Shown: positions 47,088 to 57,564 of the stretch, piece after piece
Position numbering within the stretch: position 1 is the first letter of the stretch
Layout: every line of letters starts with the position of its first letter
NCBI RefSeq assembly: GCF_000373745.1
Contig: NZ_KB892346.1
Span: forward strand, 1-64,000
Length of the DNA stretch: 64,000 nt
Direction: 5' to 3'
DNA from: Oligella ureolytica DSM 18253
Lineage (GTDB): Bacteria > Pseudomonadota > Gammaproteobacteria > Burkholderiales > Burkholderiaceae_B
Notes under the pieces: model-generated
What the model was told of the DNA's origin: nothing
The model's input: only the letters and a program-made list of their open reading frames with translations
Databases searched by the model: none
Program-made: the position numbers and the translations under genes

Positions 47088-48653
47088 ATGAGTACAGATA
47101 ATAATCAGGTTTTACCGCTAAACGTAGATCGCCAAGATTTTGATAAAGCGCTTGTAGCCTTTAGAAAGTTATTAGGTGAGGAAAATGTCCTTATCGAAAA
47201 CGATAAGCTTACCCCCTATCGTAAAATCATGATGTCCGTGGAAGATGCGGAACATGCGCCATCTGCTGTTATTACAGCTTCCAGCGTTGAAGAAGTACAG
47301 GGTGTCGTTAAAATTTGTAATGAGTTCAAAATTCCTGTTTGGACGATTTCCACCGGTCGTAACTTCGGTTACGGCTCTGCTGCTCCTGTTAAGCGTGGTC
47401 AAGTTATCCTAGACTTACGTAAAATGAATAAAATTATTAACGTAGACCCTGAGCTATGTACTGCCTTAGTTGAACCAGGTGTCACTTACCAACAGCTTTA
47501 CGACTACCTAGAAGAGAACAATATCCCTCTGATGCTCTCCTTCTCAGCACCATCAGCCATTGCCGGCCCATTAGGCAACACAATGGATCGAGGCGTTGGC
47601 TATACTCCCTATGGTGAGCACTTCATGATGCAGTGTGGTATGGAAGTTGTGATGGCTAACGGTGAAGTACTACGCACCGGCATGGGTAGCGTAGAAGGCG
47701 ATACTGCTTGGCAAGTATTTAAATGGGGCTACGGTCCAACCTTAGATGGTATGTTCACCCAATCCAACTACGGTATTTGTACTAAGATGGGCTTCTGGTT
47801 AATGCCAAAACCACCTGTCTACAAACCCTTCGAGATAAAATTTGAAGAAGAATCTGATATTCACGATATCGTGGAGATGATTCGCCCCTTACGTATTGCA
47901 CAAGTTATTCCCAACTCTGTTGTTATCGCTAACATTCTTTGGGAAGCTGCAACTTGTGATACACGTCGTAGCGACTACACCGATGAGCCAGGTCACACCT
48001 CTGATGCTATCTTAAAACAAATCCAAAAAGATAAGAATTTAGGAGCTTGGAACGTATACTGCGCTTTATACGGCACTCAAGAACAAGTTGATGTTAACTG
48101 GAAGATTGTTCAAGACGCTGTGAAAAAACTAGGCAAAGGAACTATCGTTACTCAAGAAGAGGCTGGCGATACTCAACCATTTAAGTATCGTGCTGAGTTA
48201 ATGTACGGCATCCCTAATTTACAAGAGTTTGGTCTATACAACTGGCGTGGGGGTGGCGGTTCTATGTGGTTTGCGCCAGTAAGCCAAGCTCGTGGTACGG
48301 AATGTGATAAACAAAAAACCTTAGCTAAAAGCATTCTAAACAAATATGGCTTAGATTACGTAGGTGAGTTTATCGTGGGCTGGCGTGACATGCACCACGT
48401 TATTGATGTAGTTTACAACCGTGCCGATCCTGAGGAGTTAAAACGCGCTGATGCCTGCTTTAATGAACTTTTAGACGAGTTCGCTAAAGAAGGTTATGCG
48501 GTATATCGTGTAAACACACATTTTCAAGAAAAAGTTGCAGAAATCTACGGCACAACCAAACGTCGTGTTGAGCACGCCATTAAACGAGCTTTAGATCCAA
48601 ATAATATTTTGGCTCCTGGAAAATCTGGCATTGACTTAAACAATCCTTTTTAA
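47088..48653 (+). CDS. pchF: 4-Cresol dehydrogenase (hydroxylating) flavoprotein subunit
   Basis: A 521-residue vanillyl-alcohol-oxidase family flavoprotein that oxidises p-cresol to 4-hydroxybenzyl alcohol and then to 4-hydroxybenzaldehyde, with water as oxygen source. FAD-binding PCMH domain: WTISTGRNFGYGSAAP and GNTMDRGVGYTPYGEH. Tyr384 in LYNWRGGGGSMWF falls exactly at the number of the tyrosine that binds FAD covalently in the Pseudomonas enzyme. It lacks its own signal peptide, as in the known enzyme. Follows pchX after 11 bases. Confidence 0.95.
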   Translation: MSTDNNQVLPLNVDRQDFDKALVAFRKLLGEENVLIENDKLTPYRKIMMSVEDAEHAPSAVITASSVEEVQGVVKICNEFKIPVWTISTGRNFGYGSAAPVKRGQVILDLRKMNKIINVDPELCTALVEPGVTYQQLYDYLEENNIPLMLSFSAPSAIAGPLGNTMDRGVGYTPYGEHFMMQCGMEVVMANGEVLRTGMGSVEGDTAWQVFKWGYGPTLDGMFTQSNYGICTKMGFWLMPKPPVYKPFEIKFEEESDIHDIVEMIRPLRIAQVIPNSVVIANILWEAATCDTRRSDYTDEPGHTSDAILKQIQKDKNLGAWNVYCALYGTQEQVDVNWKIVQDAVKKLGKGTIVTQEEAGDTQPFKYRAELMYGIPNLQEFGLYNWRGGGGSMWFAPVSQARGTECDKQKTLAKSILNKYGLDYVGEFIVGWRDMHHVIDVVYNRADPEELKRADACFNELLDEFAKEGYAVYRVNTHFQEKVAEIYGTTKRRVEHAIKRALDPNNILAPGKSGIDLNNPF

Positions 48654-48669
48654 TTAGTTAACAAGTAAA

Positions 48670-48702
48670 AGAGCCAATCACAACAATATAAAAATTGGCT
48701 CT
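48670..48702 (+). promoter_or_regulatory. Intercistronic hairpin between pchF and pchA
   Basis: AGAGCCAAT (48670-48678) pairs with ATTGGCTCT (48694-48702). No T run follows, so it may protect the pchCXF mRNA end or partly attenuate pchA. Confidence 0.5.
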
Positions 48703-48725
48703 CAGTCTATTAGGAGATAGAAGCT

Positions 48726-50177
48726 GTGAATACAGTAAAATTACTCATCGACGGTCAAATGCGCGATGCCACAGGTCAAAAAACATTCACACGCATCAAT
48801 CCAATCACAGGTGAAGTTGCCAGTGTTGCTGCTGCAGCTCAGTCTGCAGATGTTCAGGCGGCTTTAGAGTCGGCTGAAAAAGCGTTCCAAACTTGGTCTA
48901 AGTTAGGCCCTACTGAGCGTCGTATGCGTTTACTTAAAGCCGCTGATATTATGGATCAACGTGCTGAAGAGTTTGTGTTAACTGCTCGCCAAGAAACAGG
49001 CTCAACAAACTCGTGGTATGGTTTCAACGTTCACTTATCAGCAAATATTTTACGTGAAGCAGCAGCCATGACTACCCAAATCGACGGGTCTATTATTCCC
49101 ACCGATTTACCCGGTAGCATTTCCATGGGTGTGCGTACTCCATGCGGGGTAGTTCTAAGTATTGCCCCTTGGAATGCCCCTGTTATTTTGGCTACACGTG
49201 CTATTGCAATGCCTCTGGCTTGCGGTAACACAGTGATCCTTAAAGCCTCTGAAATGTGTCCTGCTACTCACACCTTAATTGGCGAAGTACTTAATGATGC
49301 CGGTATCGGTCCAGGTGTAGTCAATGTAATTACAAATGCTCCTGAGGATGCGGGGCCGGTAGTTGAACAACTGATTGCTCACCCAGCAGTTAAGCGCATA
49401 AACTTTACCGGTTCGACTAAAGTAGGCAAGATCATCGCTACCACTTCAGCTAAATATCTGAAACCCGCTCTATTAGAATTAGGTGGTAAAGCTCCTGTTA
49501 TCGTGTGCGAAGACGCTGATTTAGAGCAAGCAGTCGCAGGGGTTGCTTTTGGTGCTTTCTTTAACCAAGGTCAAATTTGCATGTCCACTGAGCGTTTGAT
49601 CGTTAGCAATAAAATTGCTGATCAATTCTTAGAAAAACTGGTGGCTAAAATCAAAACCATCAAAGTTGGATCTCCGGATCTTGAAGACACCACTTTTGCT
49701 TACTTGGAAAGTGCACAGTCTGTACAGCGCATTCGCGAACTGGTTGAAGATGCAGTATCCAAAGGAGCAACTCTGCCTGTACCTATGACAACAGATGGTG
49801 CCTTAATGCACCCTTTGATTATCAATGGCATTACACCTGAGATGAAGCTGTACGCTCAAGAGTCCTTTGGTCCTGTCGTGACCATGACGACCTTTGAGAC
49901 AGTTGAAGAAGCGATTCGTTTGGCCAATGATTCAGATTACGGCTTATCTTCTGCGGTCTTTACTCAGAACATAAATACCGGTATTGAAATCGCTAAACAG
50001 ATTGATAGTGGTCTATGTCACATCAATGGCCCTACTGTCCATGATGAGGCTCAAGCTCCATTTGGTGGTACTAAAGATAGTGGTTATGGCCGTTTCGGTA
50101 GTAAATCCGCTATTAACGAGTTCACTGAGTTACGTTGGGTTACTTTACAAACCACTCCTCGTCAATATCCTATTTAG
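48726..50177 (+). CDS. pchA: 4-Hydroxybenzaldehyde dehydrogenase
   Basis: A 483-residue NAD(P)-dependent aldehyde dehydrogenase. Cofactor-binding GSTKVGKIIATTSAKYLKP, catalytic Glu in LELGGKAPVIV and catalytic Cys in FFNQGQICMSTERL are present. It should oxidise the 4-hydroxybenzaldehyde made by PchCF to 4-hydroxybenzoate, the substrate of PobA. It starts with GTG after TAGGAGATAG. Assignment to pchA rests on its place after pchF. Confidence 0.9.
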   Translation: MNTVKLLIDGQMRDATGQKTFTRINPITGEVASVAAAAQSADVQAALESAEKAFQTWSKLGPTERRMRLLKAADIMDQRAEEFVLTARQETGSTNSWYGFNVHLSANILREAAAMTTQIDGSIIPTDLPGSISMGVRTPCGVVLSIAPWNAPVILATRAIAMPLACGNTVILKASEMCPATHTLIGEVLNDAGIGPGVVNVITNAPEDAGPVVEQLIAHPAVKRINFTGSTKVGKIIATTSAKYLKPALLELGGKAPVIVCEDADLEQAVAGVAFGAFFNQGQICMSTERLIVSNKIADQFLEKLVAKIKTIKVGSPDLEDTTFAYLESAQSVQRIRELVEDAVSKGATLPVPMTTDGALMHPLIINGITPEMKLYAQESFGPVVTMTTFETVEEAIRLANDSDYGLSSAVFTQNINTGIEIAKQIDSGLCHINGPTVHDEAQAPFGGTKDSGYGRFGSKSAINEFTELRWVTLQTTPRQYPI

Positions 50178-50219
50178 ATATTTTAATCCTCAGCGTCCGG
50201 TGAAGGCGCATTCACAAAT

Positions 50220-50260
50220 AAATTTACGGGGTATCGATATTATCGATACCCCGTAAATTT
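50220..50260. terminator. Bidirectional terminator between pchA and dctM
   Basis: AAATTTACGGGGTATCGATA (50220-50239) and TATCGATACCCCGTAAATTT (50241-50260) form a 20-base perfect inverted repeat; the innermost bases stay unpaired as loop. T-rich on both outer sides. Confidence 0.85.
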
Positions 50261-50311
50261 TATGGTCTTATTGCTTTGCGACGCCCGCCTAGCAACGGCA
50301 CAATTAACACC

Positions 50312-51637
50312 TTAACCGAAGTAACGGACTAGGACTAAGGAGATACTCGGGAACAACGCAAGAATCACAATTCGTACTATATCCCAAGTCAGAAAAGGCA
50401 CCACCCCACGGAAAATAGTTCCTGCCGAAATATCGCGTGCAATATTATGGATAATAAAGACATTCATGCCTACCGGCGGCGTGATCAGTCCCATTTCCAT
50501 CACTACTAGGGCCAATATACCAAACCAAATAGCTTTCTCATCCATACCTAAGCCCCAGAACTCCATACCTAAAACGACCGGTAAGAAAATAGGAACTGTG
50601 AGTAGAATCATGGATAAACTATCCATCACACAACCCAGTAAGATATAAACCAGAATAATCGCAAATAAAACAGTTAATGGACTTAGACCTAAACCCTGCA
50701 CCCACTCAGCAAAACTCACCGGAATCTGACTAACCGCTAAAAATGCATTGAGCATATCAGCCCCAAGTAAAATCAAAAACATCATACCCGTACCAATGGC
50801 AGTGCCTTGAATGCAACGCTGTAAACCACCATTCCTTAAACCACCTGAATACCAAGCAACTAAACCCGTCGCTACAGTACCAACCGCAGCAGCTTCAGTG
50901 GGTGTAAATACACCGCTATAAATACCGATAATAACTGCACCGAAAATTAGGATCACGGGCCACGTTGCAAATAACGTTGATAAACGTATTTTCCAACTTT
51001 GAGCCTCAGCACGCGGACCAGCTAAGTCAGGTTTATACCAAACAATTAGAGCAATAACGACGAGATAACCTGCAACAGCCAACAAACTGGGTAAAAACGA
51101 AGCCATAAAAACTTTAGCGATATTTTGCTGAGCTAAAATAGCATAAATGACGAGAGGCACTGAAGGCGGTATTAACATGCCCAACGTACCACCGACTGCT
51201 AATGAAGCGCCTGCTAAACTTGGTGCATAATTATGACGACGCAACTCCGGTAACACCACGTGTGACATAGTAGCGGCAGTAGCTAAAGAAGAGCCGCAAA
51301 TAGCACCGAAACCTGCACAAGATGCCATGCCCGCCATAGCCATACCACCACGCCAGTGGCCTATAAATGAGTTTGCGGCTTTAAATAGTGCCTGAGAAAG
51401 TCCACCTTGGGTCGCAAACTGCCCCATCATTAAAAACAAGGGCACAACAGATAGGTCATAAACTGAATAGCGGCTAAATACAGAGTGCTTCAAATGCGCC
51501 ATTAGTGGATCATAGCCACTAATCCATAAATAACCCAGCGCACCGGCTATAAACATGGACACGCCGATATGAACTCGGATAACAAGTAGAAATAATAAAA
51601 ATAATAAAATAATTATGCCAATCACAGTGCCTGTCAT
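50312..51637 (-). CDS. dctM: TRAP transporter large permease DctM (cluster 2)
   Basis: A 441-residue multi-span permease with DctM signatures GAICGSSLATAATMSHVVLPELRRHNY, GCVMDSLSMILLTVPIFLP and LITPPVGMNVFIIHN. It ends the long minus-strand lig operon. The overlap of four bases with dctQ indicates coupling. Given the operon, an aromatic acid or pathway intermediate is the likely cargo, but no residue seen here proves it. Confidence 0.92.
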   Translation of the reverse strand: MTGTVIGIIILLFLLFLLVIRVHIGVSMFIAGALGYLWISGYDPLMAHLKHSVFSRYSVYDLSVVPLFLMMGQFATQGGLSQALFKAANSFIGHWRGGMAMAGMASCAGFGAICGSSLATAATMSHVVLPELRRHNYAPSLAGASLAVGGTLGMLIPPSVPLVIYAILAQQNIAKVFMASFLPSLLAVAGYLVVIALIVWYKPDLAGPRAEAQSWKIRLSTLFATWPVILIFGAVIIGIYSGVFTPTEAAAVGTVATGLVAWYSGGLRNGGLQRCIQGTAIGTGMMFLILLGADMLNAFLAVSQIPVSFAEWVQGLGLSPLTVLFAIILVYILLGCVMDSLSMILLTVPIFLPVVLGMEFWGLGMDEKAIWFGILALVVMEMGLITPPVGMNVFIIHNIARDISAGTIFRGVVPFLTWDIVRIVILALFPSISLVLVRYFG

Positions 51638-52161
51638 ACCAGCACCTCTTCGTCAGAAGCACTTTTTTGTCTACCGTGTTTCATGGTATAAAGTGCAGCA
51701 ATACCAAAAACCACAAATGAAGGGGCAATAGGAAAATAACCCCACCAAATTGGCATACCCAAAACCATGGTACTTTCTTGGTATTCATAGATATCAAGCA
51801 TGCCATCCCAGCTTCGCCAAGCTAATAAAAATGCCAATAGAGCCAACAGTAAACATGCAAAAGAGTCTAAATAACGCTTTAGTTTCTGAGGCGCCCAAAG
51901 TGTAAAGAAATCTACAAAAACGTGACCATAAGATAGCTGACAATATGGCATACATAACGTAATACCAATGGCAGAAAACATTTGAATGAGTTCGTAATCG
52001 CCGGGTATGGGTGTTGAAAAAAATGTGCGTCCTAGAACACTGATTACTGAGATCACGGCTTCAATAATAAAAAGAGCACCACCAATATAGGCTAGTGTCC
52101 TACACACATGCTCTAAAACAGATCCAAAACTACGCGCCATTGGAGTAAATAAGGTTACCAT
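51634..52161 (-). CDS. dctQ: TRAP transporter small permease DctQ (cluster 2)
   Basis: A 175-residue protein with four transmembrane segments (AYIGGALFIIEAVISVISVLG, SFACLLLALLAFLLAW and others). Preceded by a GAGAGG ribosome site right after the hairpin at 52180-52205. Links DctP and DctM of the same transporter. Confidence 0.87.
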   Translation of the reverse strand: MVTLFTPMARSFGSVLEHVCRTLAYIGGALFIIEAVISVISVLGRTFFSTPIPGDYELIQMFSAIGITLCMPYCQLSYGHVFVDFFTLWAPQKLKRYLDSFACLLLALLAFLLAWRSWDGMLDIYEYQESTMVLGMPIWWGYFPIAPSFVVFGIAALYTMKHGRQKSASDEEVLV

Positions 52162-52179
52162 AATGCACCTCTCAGGCAG

Positions 52180-52205
52180 TTCTTGGGCAGAATCCTGCCC
52201 AAGAA
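52180..52205 (-). promoter_or_regulatory. Intercistronic hairpin between dctP and dctQ
   Basis: TTCTTGGGCAG (52180-52190) pairs perfectly with CTGCCCAAGAA (52195-52205) with a 4-base loop and no T run. Such stems after a binding-protein gene often stabilise the upstream mRNA, giving more binding protein than permease. Confidence 0.65.
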
Positions 52206-52232
52206 GGATTGATAAGTTTAAAGTTAAAGATA

Positions 52233-53279
52233 TTAATTTGCGGTTTCGCCAGTGTATTTATTAACTAAGGCACGCGCTTCATCAACTAACTGCTGCCCAC
52301 CTTTTTTTCCTTTACTGCCTAACTCTTTAACCCACTCTTCAATCACTACAGCGGTAGCTTGCTTCCACTTCTCAGTTTCCTCTTCGCTGAGTAAAATAAC
52401 TTGATTGCCACGTTCTTCAGCGGCTGCTTTACCTCCAGCATCTGCCTCTCGGTATTGCGCAGAAATCCATGCAGAAACATCACGACCACTGTTGTCATCA
52501 ATCACTTTTTGTAAATGCTCCGGCAAAGCTTTATAACGCTTTTCATTCATAACGTAGACCATCGTAGCAGTGGTCATGGTTTGTCCAAGAGCAGTGTCTG
52601 TATGGTATTTGGTCAGCTCATGTGCTTTAGTGGCTGGCAATACTTCCCAAGGTACTAAAGCCCCATCAATCACGCCACGAGATAAACTTTCAGCCATTTG
52701 CGGTACAGGCATCCCTACAGGCGTGGCACCCAAAGATGACAAAACGCGATTCCCTAAACGAGAAGGCGCACGAACTTTTAGTCCGCTCAGATCTGCCAAA
52801 CTATTGATTGCTTTATCACGCATATGGAGCTGGTTTGCGCCATTAACCCAAGTACCAATAAGCTTCACACCACGGTACTCATTGATGGCGTTTTCATTGA
52901 CAAAATCCCACAAAGCCATGGAAGAAGGTTCATGCGTAGTAGTAATAAATGGCAATTCAAATACTTCTGTGATAGGGAATCGACCTGCCGTATAACCCGG
53001 TAAAGTCCAGACGATATCAGCTACACCATCGCGAGCTTGGTTAAATAGCTGCACAGGAGTACCACCCAATTGCATCGCAGGATAGATTTGACACTCCAGT
53101 TCACCATTAGACTCAGCTTTGATCTTTTCGCACCAAGGCACGATAAACTTAGTATGTCCCGGGGCACTCGGGGGTAAAAAATGTGCTACTTTTAAAGTGA
53201 TAGTTTGCGCTTGGACGCCCATGGCAGAACAAGATGCGGCAACAAAAAATGCCGCAGATAAAATGCGCTTGTGTAACAT
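52233..53279 (-). CDS. dctP: TRAP transporter substrate-binding protein DctP (cluster 2)
   Basis: A 348-residue periplasmic binding protein with signal peptide about 1-24 (SAMGVQAQ). ITLKVAHFLPPSAPGHTKF, AINSLADLSGLKVRAPSRLG (conserved carboxylate-binding Arg) and the LSRGVIDGALVPWEVLPATK segment are typical. Belongs to the operon that starts at ligJ, 62 bases after the aldo/keto reductase gene. Confidence 0.92.
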   Translation of the reverse strand: MLHKRILSAAFFVAASCSAMGVQAQTITLKVAHFLPPSAPGHTKFIVPWCEKIKAESNGELECQIYPAMQLGGTPVQLFNQARDGVADIVWTLPGYTAGRFPITEVFELPFITTTHEPSSMALWDFVNENAINEYRGVKLIGTWVNGANQLHMRDKAINSLADLSGLKVRAPSRLGNRVLSSLGATPVGMPVPQMAESLSRGVIDGALVPWEVLPATKAHELTKYHTDTALGQTMTTATMVYVMNEKRYKALPEHLQKVIDDNSGRDVSAWISAQYREADAGGKAAAEERGNQVILLSEEETEKWKQATAVVIEEWVKELGSKGKKGGQQLVDEARALVNKYTGETAN

Positions 53280-53341
53280 AACTCCAGTCTCCTACTCCAA
53301 AGGTATTTAGTATTTATGAATTAATACCTTGACTAACAAAA

Positions 53342-54325
53342 TTAGATTTCTTCGGTGTCTATTTCTTTTAAAGTTGCCTCTGGATAACGATTGCCTGCTA
53401 TTGTTTGCTGGCTAATCAGTTCTCCGGCTTTGTTTATGACTTCAGCGCCCAACTGTAGCTGAGCGGCTTTGATATTTTCTTTTAAATGCTCTACTGAACG
53501 TGTACCCGGGATAGGGATAACGCAAGAATCTTGAGCTAATAACCAAGCCAAGGCCAACTGAGCCGGTGTGCATTCAGCTTCTTGAGCTAACACTTCATAT
53601 TCCTGCAAAACCTGCAAATTATGAGAAAAATGAGGTTCCTGAAAACGTGGCATATTAATACGGATATCGTTATCCCCTAACTGCTCTAAGCTACGCAAAG
53701 TAGCCGTTAAAAAACCGCGTGCCAAAGGGCTAAAAGCCACTAAATTAGCACCTATCTCTTTACATGCCTTCAACGCACCATACTCAGCATTACGTGACCA
53801 TAATGAATATTCATTCTGTACTGCTGCAACAGGGTGGATTTGATGTGCCTTATGAATAGTTGGCCCAGAGACCTCAGATAATCCTATATGACAAATTTTG
53901 CCTGCCTCAACTAAATCAGCGAGAGCCCCTACGCTATCTTCGATAGGCACAGACTTATCCCAACGATGCAAATAATATAAGTCGATAACATCTGTCTGCA
54001 AACGCTGTAACGACGCATCACATTGCTCCTTAATCGTTGCAGGACGACCATCTATAACGCGCTTACCATCTACACCTGCCATACCACATTTGCTCGCCAA
54101 GAAAATTTGGCTACGGTGGTTTTTAAGCACTGAACCGACTAAAGTTTCATTTTTACCGAAACCATACAAAGTTGCGGTATCAAAATGATTAACTCCAAGG
54201 TCTAAGGCTGATTCTAATAAATGCGCGCCGTCTGCTTCAGAAAGTGGCTCTCCATAAGCATGGCTAAGATTCATACAACCTAAACCAATGGGAAACACTG
54301 ACTCGTTCGCAAGGGTTCTGTTCAT
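53342..54325 (-). CDS. Aldo/keto reductase
   Basis: A 327-residue TIM-barrel oxidoreductase. FDTATLYGFGKNE carries the catalytic Asp and Tyr, FLASKCG the Lys, and YYLHRWD the His of the AKR tetrad; FSPLARGFL and IPGTRSVEHLKENIKA form the NADPH site. It sits between ligC and the TRAP genes in the protocatechuate operon. Its substrate is unknown; an aromatic aldehyde or a side product of ring cleavage is a guess from context. Confidence 0.87.
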   Translation of the reverse strand: MNRTLANESVFPIGLGCMNLSHAYGEPLSEADGAHLLESALDLGVNHFDTATLYGFGKNETLVGSVLKNHRSQIFLASKCGMAGVDGKRVIDGRPATIKEQCDASLQRLQTDVIDLYYLHRWDKSVPIEDSVGALADLVEAGKICHIGLSEVSGPTIHKAHQIHPVAAVQNEYSLWSRNAEYGALKACKEIGANLVAFSPLARGFLTATLRSLEQLGDNDIRINMPRFQEPHFSHNLQVLQEYEVLAQEAECTPAQLALAWLLAQDSCVIPIPGTRSVEHLKENIKAAQLQLGAEVINKAGELISQQTIAGNRYPEATLKEIDTEEI

Positions 54326-54382
54326 AATATGTCCCTAAAAGCAATTCCCCCTAAAACTGATTAAGCTTTAAGGGGAAAAGAG

Positions 54383-55333
54383 TTAAACTAATTGCTGCTC
54401 AAGCTCGTGCAAGGTGCGATAGCACGGGAGTACGGACGAAACGCTAGAGTTAGGCTCACGCCCTTCAACAATAGCGGCAATAAACTCGCGGTCTTGTAAC
54501 TCAATACCATCCATTGAGACAGCGACTTTTGATACATCAATCGCTTCTTCTTTGCCAGTATAAAGATCATCGTAACGAGCTATATACGTGCCGTTGTCAC
54601 AAATATAACGGAAGAAAGTACCAAATGGGCCTTCATTATTAAATGACAATGACAAGGTACACACAGCGCCACTTTCAGTCAATAACTGAATGGACATATC
54701 CATCGCAATACCTAAATCAGGATGAACAGGTCCCTGAATAGCATTGGCTTTAACTACCTTAGAAGCGGTTTGGTATTGAAATAAATCTACCGTGTGTGCA
54801 GCATGGTGCCAAAGCAAATGGTCAGTCCATGAGCGTGGCTCACCCAAGGCATTGGTATTAGTACGGCGGAAGAAATAAGTTTGAACATCCATTTGCTGAA
54901 TATTCAATTCACCAGCGGTAATTTTGTTATGAATCCACTGGTGGCTCGGGTTGAAACGGCGAGTATGACCCACCATAGCCACTAAACCCTTTTCCTTTTG
55001 TAAGGCAACAACCTCTTCCGCATCAGCTAAGTTATCTGCTAAAGGGATCTCAACTTGTACGTGCTTGCCGGCTTTTAGGCATGCTAAAGTTTGTGAAGCG
55101 TGCATTTGTGTAGGTGTACACAAAATAACTGCATCCACATCCGGACTCTGAAGAACGTCGTCAAGATCAGCAGAGGCATTAGGCACACCATATTTATCAG
55201 CCACAACTTGTGCTTTTTCCTTTGTGCTAGACACCACATAGGTGACTTCAGCCTCAGGAATACGTGCTAGACCGTCTAAGTGTTTAATACCAAAGGCGCC
55301 AGCACCAACTAGTGCTATTTTAACTTTTTTCAT
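54383..55333 (-). CDS. ligC: 4-Carboxy-2-hydroxymuconate-6-semialdehyde dehydrogenase
   Basis: A 316-residue Gfo/Idh/MocA-type NADP enzyme. VKIALVGAGAFGIKHLDGL is the Rossmann motif, and PTQMHASQTLACLKAGKHVQVEIPLADN the family signature. It oxidises the hemiacetal of the LigAB product to 2-pyrone-4,6-dicarboxylate. Although the frame is open to 55393, this would overlap ligB; MKKVKIALV at 55333 matches the family start and length. It is 43 bases downstream of ligB. Confidence 0.92.
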   Translation of the reverse strand: MKKVKIALVGAGAFGIKHLDGLARIPEAEVTYVVSSTKEKAQVVADKYGVPNASADLDDVLQSPDVDAVILCTPTQMHASQTLACLKAGKHVQVEIPLADNLADAEEVVALQKEKGLVAMVGHTRRFNPSHQWIHNKITAGELNIQQMDVQTYFFRRTNTNALGEPRSWTDHLLWHHAAHTVDLFQYQTASKVVKANAIQGPVHPDLGIAMDMSIQLLTESGAVCTLSLSFNNEGPFGTFFRYICDNGTYIARYDDLYTGKEEAIDVSKVAVSMDGIELQDREFIAAIVEGREPNSSVSSVLPCYRTLHELEQQLV

Positions 55334-55376
55334 ATGTATCCATTTTAATTCGGAGTGAAAAACCGCAAGCTGCGAT

Positions 55377-56622
<1,246 letters not shown>

Positions 56623-56633
56623 TATTCTCTCCT

Positions 56634-57554
56634 TTAAGTTGAATGTTCTTCAGGCCAATATAAACGCATTGGATTATCAACAAGCAAGGCTTTTTGCTCC
56701 GCTGCTGTTGGCGCGATTTGCAATACATAATCAACCAATAAGCCATCGTCTGGCATATGATTTTTTAGATTAGGGTGCGGCCAATCCGTGCCAAATAGCA
56801 CGCGATCAGGAAATTCTTGCATTAAGCGACGTGCAAAAGGAACAACGTCTTGATATGCATTTTGCTCACCGTCCAAAGCCGGCGGTCCGCTTTTACTTAA
56901 ACGCTCAGGGCATGAAAGCTTTGACCAGATATTTGAATGCTCACTAAGCAGACGAGCAAATAAATTAAACTCTTCGCCGTCTACAGGCTTTGAAACATCC
57001 GGTCGCCCCATATGATCAACCACCACTGTCGTGGGAAGTTCTGTAAAGAAATTCCATAGCTCAGGTAAATCTTGAGCTTCAAAATACACCACTACATGCC
57101 ATCCTAAAGGTGCAATTTTATTTGCTACTTTTAATAGTTCTTCTTTAGGGGTGAAATCGACCAGTCGTTTAACAAAGTTAAATCGTACACCGCGCACACC
57201 TGCTGCATGCAGTTGTTGTAACTCTTCGTCCGAAACGTCAGAAGACAAAGTAACTACACCTCGTGCTTTACCATCGGCAGATAATAAAGCATCAACTAAG
57301 GCGCGATTATCTTTACCGTGACAAGTGGCTTGTACAATCACATTACGATTAAAGCCCAAATGATCACGCAAAGCAAACAACTTATCTTTGCCGGCATCAC
57401 ATGGCGTGTACTTACGCTCTGGTGCATATGGAAATTGATCGCCAGGACCAAACACATGACAATGCGCATCCACTGCCCCAGCAGGCATCGCAAACTTGGG
57501 TTTGCTGGGGTTTGGATAATATGCTAACCAACCGGGCGTTACTTCAAACTTCAT
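56634..57554 (-). CDS. ligI: 2-Pyrone-4,6-dicarboxylate lactonase
   Basis: A 306-residue amidohydrolase-fold enzyme that opens 2-pyrone-4,6-dicarboxylate to 4-oxalomesaconate. VDAHCHVFGPGDQFPYAPERKY gives the N-terminal HxH, VVVDHMGRPD and FGTDWPHPNLKNHMPDDG the later metal and substrate residues. MKFEVTPGW at 57554 is chosen over the ATG at 57572, which lies within ligK. Confidence 0.95.
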   Translation of the reverse strand: MKFEVTPGWLAYYPNPSKPKFAMPAGAVDAHCHVFGPGDQFPYAPERKYTPCDAGKDKLFALRDHLGFNRNVIVQATCHGKDNRALVDALLSADGKARGVVTLSSDVSDEELQQLHAAGVRGVRFNFVKRLVDFTPKEELLKVANKIAPLGWHVVVYFEAQDLPELWNFFTELPTTVVVDHMGRPDVSKPVDGEEFNLFARLLSEHSNIWSKLSCPERLSKSGPPALDGEQNAYQDVVPFARRLMQEFPDRVLFGTDWPHPNLKNHMPDDGLLVDYVLQIAPTAAEQKALLVDNPMRLYWPEEHST

Positions 57555-57564
57555 GATGTACCTA

